Shown: one piece after another, positions 27,807 through 36,669 of the stretch
Layout of the letters: each line of letters begins with the position of its first letter
Numbering within the stretch: the stretch's first letter is position 1
Program-made: the position numbers and the translations under genes
Assembly (NCBI RefSeq): GCF_001939075.1
Contig: NZ_MPTA01000007.1
Location: 62,001-126,000 of the forward strand
Length of the DNA: 64,000 nucleotides
Origin: Paenisporosarcina indica
Lineage (GTDB): Bacteria > Bacillota > Bacilli > Bacillales_A > Planococcaceae
Direction: 5' to 3'
Notes under the pieces: model-generated
What the model was told of the DNA's origin: nothing
Database searches by the model: none
Seen by the model: the letters and a program-made list of their open reading frames with translations, nothing else

Positions 27807-28277
27807 TTACTGTTTGTCTTCTGGGTTTCTCTTTAGTAAATCTTTTAATTCATCAATAAAGACGTTGATATCTTTAAATTGACGATATACCGAAGCAAAT
27901 CGTACATATGCGACTTCATCAATTGCCGCTAAATGGTCCATAACCATTTCGCCCACATTTTCAGATTTCACTTCCGAATTACCGATTCGACGTAAATCTT
28001 TCTCAATTGAGAATACTACCGCCTCAAGCACATCGAGCGATACAGGTCGTTTTTCACACGCTCGAATTACACCTCTTAATACTTTCTCATGGCTAAATTC
28101 TTCTCGGGAACCGTCTTTTTTGACAACGATTAAAGGCATTTCTTCTACTTTTTCGAATGTTGTAAAGCGGAATCCGCAATCTTCGCATTCTCTTCTTCTA
28201 CGAATTGCTTTGTTGTCGTCAACTGGTCTTGAATCTACGACACGCGTTCCATTATATTGGCAAGTTGGACATCTCAT
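27807..28277 (-). CDS. nrdR: Transcriptional repressor NrdR
   Basis: The 156-aa protein has an N-terminal zinc ribbon ([32 protein letters not shown]) and an ATP-cone domain ([20 protein letters not shown]). It represses ribonucleotide reductase genes in response to dATP/ATP. It heads the nrdR-dnaB-dnaI operon. AGGAG precedes the ATG. Confidence 0.96.
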   Translation of the reverse strand: MRCPTCQYNGTRVVDSRPVDDNKAIRRRRECEDCGFRFTTFEKVEEMPLIVVKKDGSREEFSHEKVLRGVIRACEKRPVSLDVLEAVVFSIEKDLRRIGNSEVKSENVGEMVMDHLAAIDEVAYVRFASVYRQFKDINVFIDELKDLLKRNPEDKQ

Positions 28278-28351
28278 TTTAGTTTCTCCTGAAATTCGTT
28301 TTTCGTTTTATGTTCTTTTCATATTATAACAAAAAATGACGATAGAAATCG

Positions 28352-28378
28352 AAAAAGCAGAGGAATTACTCCCTCTGC
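28352..28378 (-). terminator. Terminator of speD
   Basis: GCAGAGG pairs with CCTCTGC on the minus strand, followed by a T5 tract. Confidence 0.82.
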
Positions 28379-28402
28379 TCACTCATTTTTACAGTTTATG
28401 TG

Positions 28403-28786
28403 TTATGCATGTGCTGTTACGCGAGTTTTGCCCGCTGTAACAGGACCCATACCGCGTGGAATTTCAGTCAATTCACGTGATTGTGATCCAAGTGCATCAG
28501 CAATATATTTAGCAGCAATTGTAGGATCTAAATCGCCGCACGTATATACATCAATACTTGCGTAACCGTGTTCTGGGAAGCTATGAATTGTTAAATGTGA
28601 TTCTGAAATGATCACGACTCCACTCACACCTTGTGGTGCAAATTTGTGGAATGCTACTTCACGTACTTCTGCTCCTGATTTAAGTGCTGCCTCTACAAAT
28701 GTACGTTCGATGAATGTTACATCGTTCAATTTGTCAAACTCGCACTCCCATAGTTCTGCAATAACATGACGCCCCATTGTTTCCAT
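28403..28786 (-). CDS. speD: S-adenosylmethionine decarboxylase proenzyme
   Basis: The 127-aa class 1B AdoMetDC has the self-cleavage site at Ser63 in [18 protein letters not shown], which yields a pyruvoyl group, and Cys83 in [10 protein letters not shown]. It supplies aminopropyl groups for spermidine synthesis. Its promoter lies about 140 nt upstream, which leaves a long untranslated leader. It is next to gapB as in B. subtilis, but a strong gapB terminator separates them. Confidence 0.96.
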   Translation of the reverse strand: METMGRHVIAELWECEFDKLNDVTFIERTFVEAALKSGAEVREVAFHKFAPQGVSGVVIISESHLTIHSFPEHGYASIDVYTCGDLDPTIAAKYIADALGSQSRELTEIPRGMGPVTAGKTRVTAHA

Positions 28787-28924
28787 GGTTCGTTTCCCCC
28801 TTTGATAAGTTTATTTTAAAGGTTGTTGAATCATCAAAGTCGACCACCACGGGGGAAAGTTAGTCCAGAGAGGTCCTAACCCTTTAAGCAGTCAATTGCG
28901 TACTGATTTATGTACACGAATCAC

Positions 28925-28953
28925 ATTATATGATGTATCCAGCTACAATGCAA
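28925..28953 (-). promoter_or_regulatory. speD promoter
   Basis: -35 TTGCAT (28953-28948), a 17-nt spacer and -10 TATAAT (28930-28925) on the minus strand. The transcript would carry about 130 nt of leader with a GTTAG/CTAAC hairpin (28855-28885 region). Confidence 0.75.
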
Positions 28954-28963
28954 GTGAATCAGA

Positions 28964-29005
28964 AAAATAATTCCATCCACTTCAAATAGTGGAATGGAAT
29001 TATTT
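28964..29005 (-). terminator. Terminator of gapB
   Basis: A stem of about 16 bp with one internal mismatch pair (AATAATTCCAT side) is followed on the minus strand by a short T tract. It isolates gapB from speD. Confidence 0.82.
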
Positions 29006-29008
29006 GAA

Positions 29009-30031
29009 TTAAGAATTCACTTTTGCTTTTAGTGCAACTGCAACTTTTTTAGTTAAGTCCACTACACGTGCTGAGTAACCCCATTCGTTATCATACCAAG
29101 CGAGTACTTTCACTTTACGTGACCCCATTACCATGGTCGTCAATCCGTCTATGATCGCTGAATGTGGATTTGAATTGAAGTCAACTGATACAAGTGGTTC
29201 CATTGTGAATCCAAGAATACCTGTCATTGCGCCCTTTGATGCCTCTATAAATGCTGCATTCACTTCTTCGACCGTTACGTCCGTTTGTAAGTCTACTACA
29301 AGGTCTACTAGTGATACATTTGGTGTTGGAACACGAAGTGACAAACCATGTAGTTTCCCTTCTAATTCAGGTAACACTAGAGTCAAGGCTTTAGCGGCTC
29401 CTGTAGATGTTGGGATGATTGACTGTGCACAAGCACGCGCACGACGTAAATCTTTATGTGGATTGTCAAGGTTCTTTTGATCATTTGTATAGGCGTGAAT
29501 CGTTGTCATTAATCCATTTTCGATGCCGAAAGTATCATTTAACACTTTTGCAACAGGAGCTAGACAATTTGTAGTACAACTTGCATTTGAAATGACATCA
29601 TGTTGATCGATGTTTAATTGATCATCATTAACACCCATAACAATTGTAATGTCTTCATTTTTACCAGGAGCAGTCAAAATTACTTTTTTCGCACCAGCCT
29701 CTAAATGCAATGCTGCTTTTTCACGTGCATTAAATTTACCAGTTGCTTCAATAACGATATCAATGTTCATTTCTTTCCAAGGCAAGTTTAATGGGTCTCG
29801 ATCGCTCACGATTTGAACGCGTTTCCCATTTACGATTAAAGCGTTTTCATCTACGACAACTTCACCAGAAAATGTTCCGTGATTTGTGTCATACTTAATC
29901 AAATGTGCTAATGTCTCAGCGGGGTAACTGGCATTTATTGCCACAATATTTAAGTCCTCTTGAAGTATTGCTTGTCGGAAAAACATACGGCCAATGCGGC
30001 CAAATCCATTAATAGCTATAGAAGCTGACAT
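29009..30031 (-). CDS. gapB: Glyceraldehyde-3-phosphate dehydrogenase, gluconeogenic (GapB type)
   Basis: The 340-aa protein has the Rossmann start INGFGRIGRMFFRQA, catalytic Cys in SNASCTTNCLAP and the substrate motif PTSTGAAKA. The residues after the second strand (AINASYPAETLAHL instead of AINDLTD) are of the GapB type, which works with NADP in gluconeogenesis. It lies by speD as in B. subtilis. Two CcpN-type boxes in its promoter region fit repression by CcpN on glycolytic carbon. Confidence 0.93.
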   Translation of the reverse strand: MSASIAINGFGRIGRMFFRQAILQEDLNIVAINASYPAETLAHLIKYDTNHGTFSGEVVVDENALIVNGKRVQIVSDRDPLNLPWKEMNIDIVIEATGKFNAREKAALHLEAGAKKVILTAPGKNEDITIVMGVNDDQLNIDQHDVISNASCTTNCLAPVAKVLNDTFGIENGLMTTIHAYTNDQKNLDNPHKDLRRARACAQSIIPTSTGAAKALTLVLPELEGKLHGLSLRVPTPNVSLVDLVVDLQTDVTVEEVNAAFIEASKGAMTGILGFTMEPLVSVDFNSNPHSAIIDGLTTMVMGSRKVKVLAWYDNEWGYSARVVDLTKKVAVALKAKVNS

Positions 30032-30050
30032 AAGTAAATCCTCCTACAAG

Positions 30051-30093
30051 TATGTTATACTGTTGATCCTTATCCGTAGATTAGTATAACACA
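30051..30093 (-). promoter_or_regulatory. gapB promoter with two CcpN boxes
   Basis: TGTGTTATACT (minus strand, 30093-30083) and TATGTTATACT (plus strand, 30051-30061) both match the CcpN consensus TRTGHYATAYW at all 11 positions. The first includes an extended -10 (TGTTATACT) for gapB; the second lies just downstream of the expected start site. B. subtilis gapB also carries two CcpN operators. The -35 is weak. Confidence 0.8.
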
Positions 30094-30158
30094 TTAAATC
30101 CCAATAACCACAGTAAGTTGACATAAATGAAATGTTCTATTTTTCAGAAATTGGGACA

Positions 30159-30749
30159 TTATATGTCCCACTGGTCTAATAAACGCTCTAGTTGTTCCTT
30201 TGATTCTTCCTTGGATCCGTTGTTGTAAATGACGGCATCAGCACCTTTTTCCTTTTCCGAAATTGGTAATTGTGACTGAATTCTTGCCATCGCTTCTTCA
30301 ATAGAAAGAGAATTGCGCTCCATTAAACGTTGAAGTTGAGTCTCTTCAGTAACCGAAACAACCATTATTTTATCTACAAAATGTTGCAACTTACTTTCAA
30401 ATAACAGTGGAATGTCCATAATAATAGTAGAATGACCATCTTGGATTAATTTGTCCCGCTGTCGCAACATTTCAGCTCGTATAGCTGGATGCATCAAATC
30501 ATTCAACAGTTTTCTTTTGGCTGGGTTATGAAAAATAATTTGTCCAAGAGCCTCTCGATCCAATGTGCCGTCAACGTTCATTATTTCTTTTCCAAATACC
30601 TCTTCAATCTCTTGTAAGGTTTTTGTTCCCCTTTCCACCACGATTCGTGCCACTAAATCTGCATCAACGATGGGAAATCCTTTTTCTTTCAGCATGGCAG
30701 AAATTGTACTTTTGCCACTGGCAATACTTCCTGTTAATCCGATAATCAT
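30159..30749 (-). CDS. coaE: Dephospho-CoA kinase
   Basis: This 196-aa P-loop kinase begins MIIGLTGSIASGKST, with FPIVDADLVAR and a lid region RQRDKL. It catalyses the last step of coenzyme A synthesis. It lies between mutM and gapB. AAAGGATG precedes the ATG. Its stop is near the gapB promoter region, and no clear terminator was seen. Confidence 0.95.
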   Translation of the reverse strand: MIIGLTGSIASGKSTISAMLKEKGFPIVDADLVARIVVERGTKTLQEIEEVFGKEIMNVDGTLDREALGQIIFHNPAKRKLLNDLMHPAIRAEMLRQRDKLIQDGHSTIIMDIPLLFESKLQHFVDKIMVVSVTEETQLQRLMERNSLSIEEAMARIQSQLPISEKEKGADAVIYNNGSKEESKEQLERLLDQWDI

Positions 30750-30764
30750 TATTTGTTCATCCTT

Positions 30765-31637
30765 TTATCTTTGACATGAGGGACAATACCATGAGTTTCG
30801 TCCTCCCAGGACCACTTGTTTAGTAGGAATCAGGCAATTAGGACAATGTTTCTTACTATACATCTGCAAACGATCTTGCATACCACCTGCTTCTCCATTA
30901 ATGTTCCGATAATCTGAAATGGAACTTCCTCCTGCAGCAATACTTTCATTCAACACATCGACAATTGTCTGAAAAAGTTCAATTTGTTTTTTCTTACTGA
31001 TTCGCTTCACAGTTCTTGCTGGGTGGATATGCATACGATATAAAGCTTCAGTTGCGTAAATATTGCCACAGCCTGAAATTACTTTCCCATCCATTATGGT
31101 TTCTTTAATCGACTTTTGTTGATATTTAGACAGGTTGGCCATTTCAAGAAAATGACCAAGTGCCAGTTCATCAAACGGTTCAGGGGCCATTAATAATAAT
31201 GGAGGGAACTGTTCTTCAGAATCAAGTAACCTCATTTCACCGAATCTCCGGATATCGGCATAGACAAGTAACATACCATTATCAAGTCTGAAAATCACAT
31301 GTATATGCTTTCTGAACTTCTCTTCGGTTATGTCGCTAACCACTTGAACATAGAACCACGCTCCGGTCATACCTAGATGTGTTACCAACAAACTAATTTC
31401 ATTTTCTTTCTCTAAATGAAAATAAATATATTTTGAACGTCTTACGATCCGAGAAATCTTCACATTTTTCAATACTTGTTGAAAATATGCTAGTTCTACT
31501 CCTTTTATGATGGCTTGCTTCCCTGCTTTACGTGATGTTTCTAAAACGGAAGAAATCGTTACCTGCTCAATTGTCCTTCCTGTAGCTACAGGTCTAAGCG
31601 AGTTAACGACTCCCTCTACCTCTGGTAATTCTGGCAT
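30765..31637 (-). CDS. mutM: Formamidopyrimidine-DNA glycosylase
   Basis: The 290-aa protein begins MPELPEVE, with Pro2 as the catalytic nucleophile and Glu3. It has the H2TH region (GCGNIYATEALYRMHIHP) and a C-terminal zinc finger (CPNCLIPTKQ, WYCPSCQR). It removes 8-oxoguanine and nicks the site. The start is the ATG at 31637 with AAGGAG at 7 nt. A longer frame from 31667 would overlap polA and displace the N-terminal proline. Confidence 0.97.
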   Translation of the reverse strand: MPELPEVEGVVNSLRPVATGRTIEQVTISSVLETSRKAGKQAIIKGVELAYFQQVLKNVKISRIVRRSKYIYFHLEKENEISLLVTHLGMTGAWFYVQVVSDITEEKFRKHIHVIFRLDNGMLLVYADIRRFGEMRLLDSEEQFPPLLLMAPEPFDELALGHFLEMANLSKYQQKSIKETIMDGKVISGCGNIYATEALYRMHIHPARTVKRISKKKQIELFQTIVDVLNESIAAGGSSISDYRNINGEAGGMQDRLQMYSKKHCPNCLIPTKQVVLGGRNSWYCPSCQR

Positions 31638-31648
31638 ACGACAACTCC

Positions 31649-34273
31649 TTACTTCGTATCGTACCACGTTGGACCAAACGCATAATCCACTTTTAGTGGC
31701 ACCTTCAGTCCAATGGCATTCTCCATCACTTCTGGTACGATTTTTTCTAAGATTGGGATCTCTTCAGGAGGTGCTTCAAAAATCAATTCATCGTGCACTT
31801 GAAGTAACATTTTTGCTTGTAAGTTTTCTTTCTCCAAACGATCCGCCATATCAATCATGGCTTTTTTGATTATGTCTGCTGCACTTCCCTGGATTGGTGT
31901 ATTCATGGCAGTCCGTTCTGCAAATCCACGAATGTTAAAGTTTGAACTTGTAATATCAGGTAAATATCTTCTTCTATTTAATATGGTAGTGACGAATCCT
32001 TGTTGTTTTGCTTCTCGTACAATTTCATCCATATAGACTTTCACACCTGGAAAACTCTTTAAATAGCGTTCAATGAATTCAGCTGCTTCTTTACGTGTAA
32101 TGGATAGGTTTTGGGATAGACCGTAGTCACTAATTCCATAAACAATTCCAAAGTTAACCGCTTTAGCCGCACGTCGCATATCGGATGTGACCTCATCTGC
32201 TTCAACGTGGAAAACGTCCATCGCGGTCTTAGTATGGATGTCCAAGTCATTTCTGAAAGCATCAATTAATTGTTCATCATCAGACATATGTGCTAATACC
32301 CGCAATTCAATTTGGGAGTAATCTGCTACAAACAATATCCAGTCTGGTTGTGATGGCACGAATGCTTTTCGTATTTTACGTCCTTCTTCCAATCGTACCG
32401 GTATGTTTTGTAAGTTCGGATTTGTCGAACTCAATCGTCCAGTTTGTGTTAACGCTTGTTGGTACCTCGTATGAATTTTGCCATCCGTTTTATGAATTTC
32501 TTTCAGTAGTCCCTCAATGTAGGTTGATTGTAACTTTCCTAATTGTCGGTACAAAAGAATATGTGAAATGACTTCGTGCTTCCCTTCTAACTTTTCCAAA
32601 ACGTCTGCAGCTGTAGAGTAACCCGTTTTTGTTTTTTTCAATGGCGGAAGTCCTAGTTTTTCAAATAGAATGACACCTAATTGTTTTGGCGAGTTAATGT
32701 TGAAGTTCTCACCTGCTGCATGGTAAATCGTTTGCTCAATTTCCGTTAACTTGCCAGCCAAATCCTCACCTATGTCAACGAGGGTTTGACGATCTACCTT
32801 TACTCCGTCAGATTCCATTTTCCCTAAAATGGTTGCTAAAGGTAATTCAAGTTCTTGATAAAGTTCATATTGTTCATTTTCTTTCAATTTATCATCCATC
32901 ACTGTTCGGAGTTTCCATACAGCCATCGCTTTTCGGACAATATGTTCCCCAAGCACCTCATCAGCAGGAACTGATTTTTTGACTCCTTTACCATACACTT
33001 GCTCGTTGGTAAGTACGTCATTATAGCCGAATTCACGTGCCAATACCGCTACATCATCAGATGTAATGCCTGGATTGACGATATAGGCAGCTAGAACAAA
33101 ATCAAATTCAACCCCATCTAAGAGGATATCTTTTCGATGAAAAGCGGCAAGAGCTGCCTTTGAATCGACTAATTGCTTTTTCTTGGTTTCATCCATTAAC
33201 CATGAACGGAATGTTGTTGATGAAAATGCATCTTCTACTTTAATAAAATAAGCATTCTTATCATCCACTAGTGCGATTCCAAGCATGTCCGCAGAATGGT
33301 ATTGTTCATCATACAATTCTAAATGAACAGCCATTTCTTCTGATAAATGTTCTGAAGTGATTTCGGTTAATTGCTTAAAATTGATTTCTGTTTTCGTTAC
33401 TTCCTCTTGTGTATAAGTGGTTTTTTCCAATAACGTTTTAAACGCAAGTTCTTGCCAAATCTTTATGACTTCCTCCATATTTGGTCCACTATATGCAAGG
33501 TTATCTAATCCTACTGTAATCGGTGCTTGAGTTTCAATGGTCGCGAGTATTTTACTCATCTTCGCTTGTTCTTCATTGGCTTCCAGTTTTTCTTTCAACT
33601 TCCCTTTTAGACTGGAAATCCCTTCATAAACACCATCAACGGAGTGATGTTCAAGCAGTAATTTAATTGCAGTCTTCTCTCCAACACCAGGAACTCCTGG
33701 AATATTGTCTGAAGCATCACCCATGAGTCCTTTCATATCAATGATTTGAATCGGAGTTAAACCATACTTTTCTTGAATATGTGCCGGTGTATATTTTTCA
33801 ATATCTGTCATGCCTTTTCTGGTGATGTAAACCGTCGTTGTATCTGAAGATAGTTGAGTTAAATCTTTATCTCCAGATACAATGACCACTTCATTCCCTT
33901 CTTTTTCCGCTAGTTTGCTCAGCGTGCCGATGATGTCATCTGCTTCATACATCTCAAGTTCATATTGAGGAATCTGATAGGCTGTCAGCAACTTTCGTAA
34001 ATAAGGGAATTGCTCTGATAACTCAGGTGGAGTTTTCTGACGTCCGCCTTTGTATTCCCCGAACGTCGTGTGGCGGAATGTTGTTTTTCCCGCATCGAAA
34101 GCAACCAACATATGGGTTGGTTTTTCTTCATCTAATATTTTCTGTAACATCATGGTAAAACCATAAACTGCATTCGTATGGATTCCACTGTCATTCGTTA
34201 ATAATGGGAGTGCAAAAAATGCACGGTATGCTAGGCTATTTCCATCAAGTAATAACACTTTATTTTTGCTCAA
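31649..34273 (-). CDS. polA: DNA polymerase I
   Basis: This 874-aa protein has a 5'-3' exonuclease domain (about 1-290: LLLDGNSLAYRAFFALP, GDKDLTQL), a central domain in 3'-5' exonuclease position, and the family A polymerase domain (DYSQIELRVLAHMS, RRAAKAVNFGIVYG, VHDELIFE). The central domain lacks the DxE metal site (VHLELYDE), so proofreading is probably inactive, as in Bacillus PolA. The start is a TTG at 34273 with GAGGAGTGG upstream. It leads polA-mutM-coaE. Confidence 0.96.
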   Translation of the reverse strand: MSKNKVLLLDGNSLAYRAFFALPLLTNDSGIHTNAVYGFTMMLQKILDEEKPTHMLVAFDAGKTTFRHTTFGEYKGGRQKTPPELSEQFPYLRKLLTAYQIPQYELEMYEADDIIGTLSKLAEKEGNEVVIVSGDKDLTQLSSDTTTVYITRKGMTDIEKYTPAHIQEKYGLTPIQIIDMKGLMGDASDNIPGVPGVGEKTAIKLLLEHHSVDGVYEGISSLKGKLKEKLEANEEQAKMSKILATIETQAPITVGLDNLAYSGPNMEEVIKIWQELAFKTLLEKTTYTQEEVTKTEINFKQLTEITSEHLSEEMAVHLELYDEQYHSADMLGIALVDDKNAYFIKVEDAFSSTTFRSWLMDETKKKQLVDSKAALAAFHRKDILLDGVEFDFVLAAYIVNPGITSDDVAVLAREFGYNDVLTNEQVYGKGVKKSVPADEVLGEHIVRKAMAVWKLRTVMDDKLKENEQYELYQELELPLATILGKMESDGVKVDRQTLVDIGEDLAGKLTEIEQTIYHAAGENFNINSPKQLGVILFEKLGLPPLKKTKTGYSTAADVLEKLEGKHEVISHILLYRQLGKLQSTYIEGLLKEIHKTDGKIHTRYQQALTQTGRLSSTNPNLQNIPVRLEEGRKIRKAFVPSQPDWILFVADYSQIELRVLAHMSDDEQLIDAFRNDLDIHTKTAMDVFHVEADEVTSDMRRAAKAVNFGIVYGISDYGLSQNLSITRKEAAEFIERYLKSFPGVKVYMDEIVREAKQQGFVTTILNRRRYLPDITSSNFNIRGFAERTAMNTPIQGSAADIIKKAMIDMADRLEKENLQAKMLLQVHDELIFEAPPEEIPILEKIVPEVMENAIGLKVPLKVDYAFGPTWYDTK

Positions 34274-34384
34274 AGTTTTTCCACTCCTCGTCGACGTTCA
34301 AAAACGTCATCTCTATTCATTTTACCATTTAAGATAGATGAATTAAAATGACGTCTATTGGATAATTCATATTCATAGAAGATA

Positions 34385-34912
34385 TTACTCATCAAAGTAA
34401 CTTGAATCAAATGTCACTCTCAGAAAATCTACCGTTTTGTTATTTAAGGTAGCCCATACATCGTCTACCTTGTCGTTTATCGATGAGTACCTCGCAGTAA
34501 CTGAATTCTCTACTGATACCTTCATATCCTTGCTTGGCGATATTCCGATCAATGGTAAAATATCTTTATGCTGCTCAATTTTCAATTTGTAATCATCATG
34601 TTCTAGATTTAGGACATTCATTCCTACAATCGAATGTTCAATTGAGATAAACTCTATGGGAACATGATCAATCTCAAAGTGGTACGATGTTGCAGGATAT
34701 TCTTTCCCTGTACGACTTTTAGCAACCCATTCATCTTTCCTAAGCGGCTCTCCTAGTTTAGCTAGCAGTTCATTTTGAGGCATTTTGCTAAATTGAGTAA
34801 CATCCAATACTTGCTTTACTTCCAATTTTGGAGCACTTACCACTTTATTACACCCTGTTAAATATAAAATGATTCCTACTAGACCAATCAATATTAATAA
34901 ATTCCTCTTCAA
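34385..34912 (-). CDS. Uncharacterised lipoprotein
   Basis: This protein of about 175 aa has a lipoprotein signal peptide ending in a lipobox LTGC; the mature protein would start at the Cys. The rest is soluble, with SKMPQNELLAKLGEPLRKDEW and YHFEIDHVPIEFISIEHSIVGM. I do not recognise the family. The LGEP(L) plus predicted strands pattern resembles small extracytoplasmic domains such as DUF4309 only superficially. I favour the TTG at 34912 behind GGGGTGG; a GTG at 34921 is an alternative. It is a local insertion between polA and phoR relative to B. subtilis. Confidence 0.65.
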   Translation of the reverse strand: MKRNLLILIGLVGIILYLTGCNKVVSAPKLEVKQVLDVTQFSKMPQNELLAKLGEPLRKDEWVAKSRTGKEYPATSYHFEIDHVPIEFISIEHSIVGMNVLNLEHDDYKLKIEQHKDILPLIGISPSKDMKVSVENSVTARYSSINDKVDDVWATLNNKTVDFLRVTFDSSYFDE

Positions 34913-35146
34913 TATTTCCACCCCTATATCGTTTTACTCTTTCTCATACTGTCTCTATTTAGAATTGGTTAAACAGGTTAAGCTGTGAAATTCTTTGGAA
35001 ATAAGAACAACCGGCAAAGTGCGTTGGTCCTTTAGTTATTTATTATGGAAAATAAGAGTGAACTTTTCAATGGACACAAATAAAGTATGTTGGGACAATT
35101 GTCCAGTTTTCGCTGCGCTGCTGTTAAAGAAGCGAGCGGGATTTGA

Positions 35147-35272
35147 TTTCGACCCGTTCAAATCACTTTCTACCTGTTCGCGAGTCGTTTCTACCCGTTC
35201 AAGATTACGTTCTACCAGTTCGCGATACATCTCGACGCGTTCACACGTAGTTTCTACCCGTCCACCCATTTC
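35147..35272. repeat. Intergenic array of six 21-bp repeats (array 2)
   Basis: Six adjacent units start at 35147, 35168, 35189, 35210, 35231 and 35252, each exactly 21 bp. The conserved half is TTCTACCCGTTC, with variants TTCGACCCGTTC, TTCTACCTGTTC, TTCTACCAGTTC, CTCGACGCGTTC and TTCTACCCGTCC. The second half is variable. On the minus strand an open frame encodes heptads such as ERVETTR and ELVERNL, but it has no ribosome binding site. The 34913-35439 gap holds no other supported feature except a terminator at 35329-35357. Confidence 0.85.
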
Positions 35273-35328
35273 CTCCCAGAAAAACACCCTCAAAAAGATA
35301 GTCCCTATTTACTTTCTTATCTAAAAAA

Positions 35329-35357
35329 GAAAAAAGAGCCCACGATTGTGGACTCTT
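35329..35357 (-). terminator. Terminator of the ATP-grasp gene
   Basis: AAGAGTCCAC pairs with GTGGGCTCTT (one G-T pair) around a 4-nt loop, followed by T5 on the minus strand. Confidence 0.82.
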
Positions 35358-35439
35358 CTTTCTTCAATATACGGTAGTAGGGGGTTTCATATATAGCTTA
35401 TCAATCAATTATGAAGTCAGTGTTAATAAAATGTAAATT

Positions 35440-36654
35440 TTACCACTGATTGTTTTTATATTTCTTATAATAATTCAATTGGCGGGCAAACATATAGAAT
35501 TTGCGTTTCAAGTGTCTATCTTTTTTATAAAACAGTGGATTGCCGTACTTCCCTTTTTTGATTAGACGGATGACATCCTTCCGTACTTCAGTATTGTCAA
35601 CAAACTTTCGCAATACGATTTTCGGGACAACTGTAAATAAATAATCTTCATTCAAATACGTCACGGGTTTCTCTTTTTGATAAATCAAGTCATCCACAAA
35701 GTATTGTGCCATATTATGTCCGAGAGCCGTCACGTAATAACTTGACCGTCCTTGACGAATATTGACTTCAAACACTTTGAAAACTCCGTCTCGTTCATCA
35801 TACTTCAAATCAAAGTTAGCGAATCCTGTATAACCCACAGCTTCAAGGAAGTTTTGCAGTTTTTTCATCATTTCTTCGTTAAAGCGAGTAATTAATGCCG
35901 TATAGTTTCCGATCGCCGTAACGGTATGCTCTTGAAGTACCACTTGTGCGAACGTAACTAGCTGCGTCTTCTTGTTCGAACTGGCATAGATCACAGAATC
36001 CCACATGAATGTATCATCTCCAGGGATAAAATCCTGGATAACTAGCTCATCTTTATAACCACTCGCCGTGATGGTTTGTATGACTTCCTGCAGCTCTTCT
36101 GAACTTTCAACTTTGTAGACTTTTTGCTGACCCGCGAACTTATTTTGACTGTATTCAATTCCATTGCTTGGTTTAATAATGACTGGATATATCATATCTT
36201 CCTCAAACGGTGTCGTTGAACTGCAATCATAAAAATAAGTTGTAGGCGTTTCGATACCATGTTCTTCGCAAAGTTTGTAAAAATTCGCTTTTACTTGCAA
36301 TTGGTTCATTAAGTTCTCATCAATATAGTTAAATGTGAAACGTTCTTTCAATGTATCCGCATTTTCTATTATTAAACGCACGTACAAATCATTCGTACCA
36401 ATCAATAAAAGTGTTTTGCCAGGTGATTGGTATTTCTTTGCAACATCGATCAGAATGTTGGCGAATTGATCTGAATCAGCTAGATTGGAACGATATTCAA
36501 TCGTTTCTGTAATGGTACTTAATGACGTAAAAGAGAGAGAGTCCTTCCCAACTAAAATAGGCTTGATGCCATATGCTTCATGAAAAGATATTGCCATATT
36601 ATAGGCATTCATATCTGTGCCAACAATGATTGGCAAAAAAGGTAACTTGTCCAT
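35440..36654 (-). CDS. ATP-grasp ligase similar to peptidoglycan D-aspartate ligase
   Basis: The 404-aa protein contains an ATP-grasp fold with lysine and phosphate-binding elements (YPVIIKPSNGIEY), hinge and acidic sites (IQDFIPGDDTFMW) and metal ligands (VFEVNIRQGRSSYY). From memory it matches Enterococcus faecium Asl(fm), about 406 aa, at PIIVGTDMNAYNMAISFHEAYG-like, GYTGFANFDLKYDERDG and LFYKKDRHLKRKF positions. That enzyme adds D-Asp to the Lys side chain of peptidoglycan precursors. Planococcaceae often have Lys-D-Asp or Lys-D-Glu cross-bridges, so this is a plausible cross-bridge enzyme; the amino acid used is not determinable here. AGGAGG precedes the ATG. Confidence 0.75.
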   Translation of the reverse strand: MDKLPFLPIIVGTDMNAYNMAISFHEAYGIKPILVGKDSLSFTSLSTITETIEYRSNLADSDQFANILIDVAKKYQSPGKTLLLIGTNDLYVRLIIENADTLKERFTFNYIDENLMNQLQVKANFYKLCEEHGIETPTTYFYDCSSTTPFEEDMIYPVIIKPSNGIEYSQNKFAGQQKVYKVESSEELQEVIQTITASGYKDELVIQDFIPGDDTFMWDSVIYASSNKKTQLVTFAQVVLQEHTVTAIGNYTALITRFNEEMMKKLQNFLEAVGYTGFANFDLKYDERDGVFKVFEVNIRQGRSSYYVTALGHNMAQYFVDDLIYQKEKPVTYLNEDYLFTVVPKIVLRKFVDNTEVRKDVIRLIKKGKYGNPLFYKKDRHLKRKFYMFARQLNYYKKYKNNQW

Positions 36655-36669
36655 ACTTTCCTCCTAAAA

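Noticed and set aside
35036-35293. 85-residue heptad-repeat protein on the minus strand
   Set aside because: The heptads follow from the 21-bp repeat. No ribosome binding site precedes the frame, and it runs directly upstream of another gene's region without coupling. It is kept as a repeat, not a CDS.
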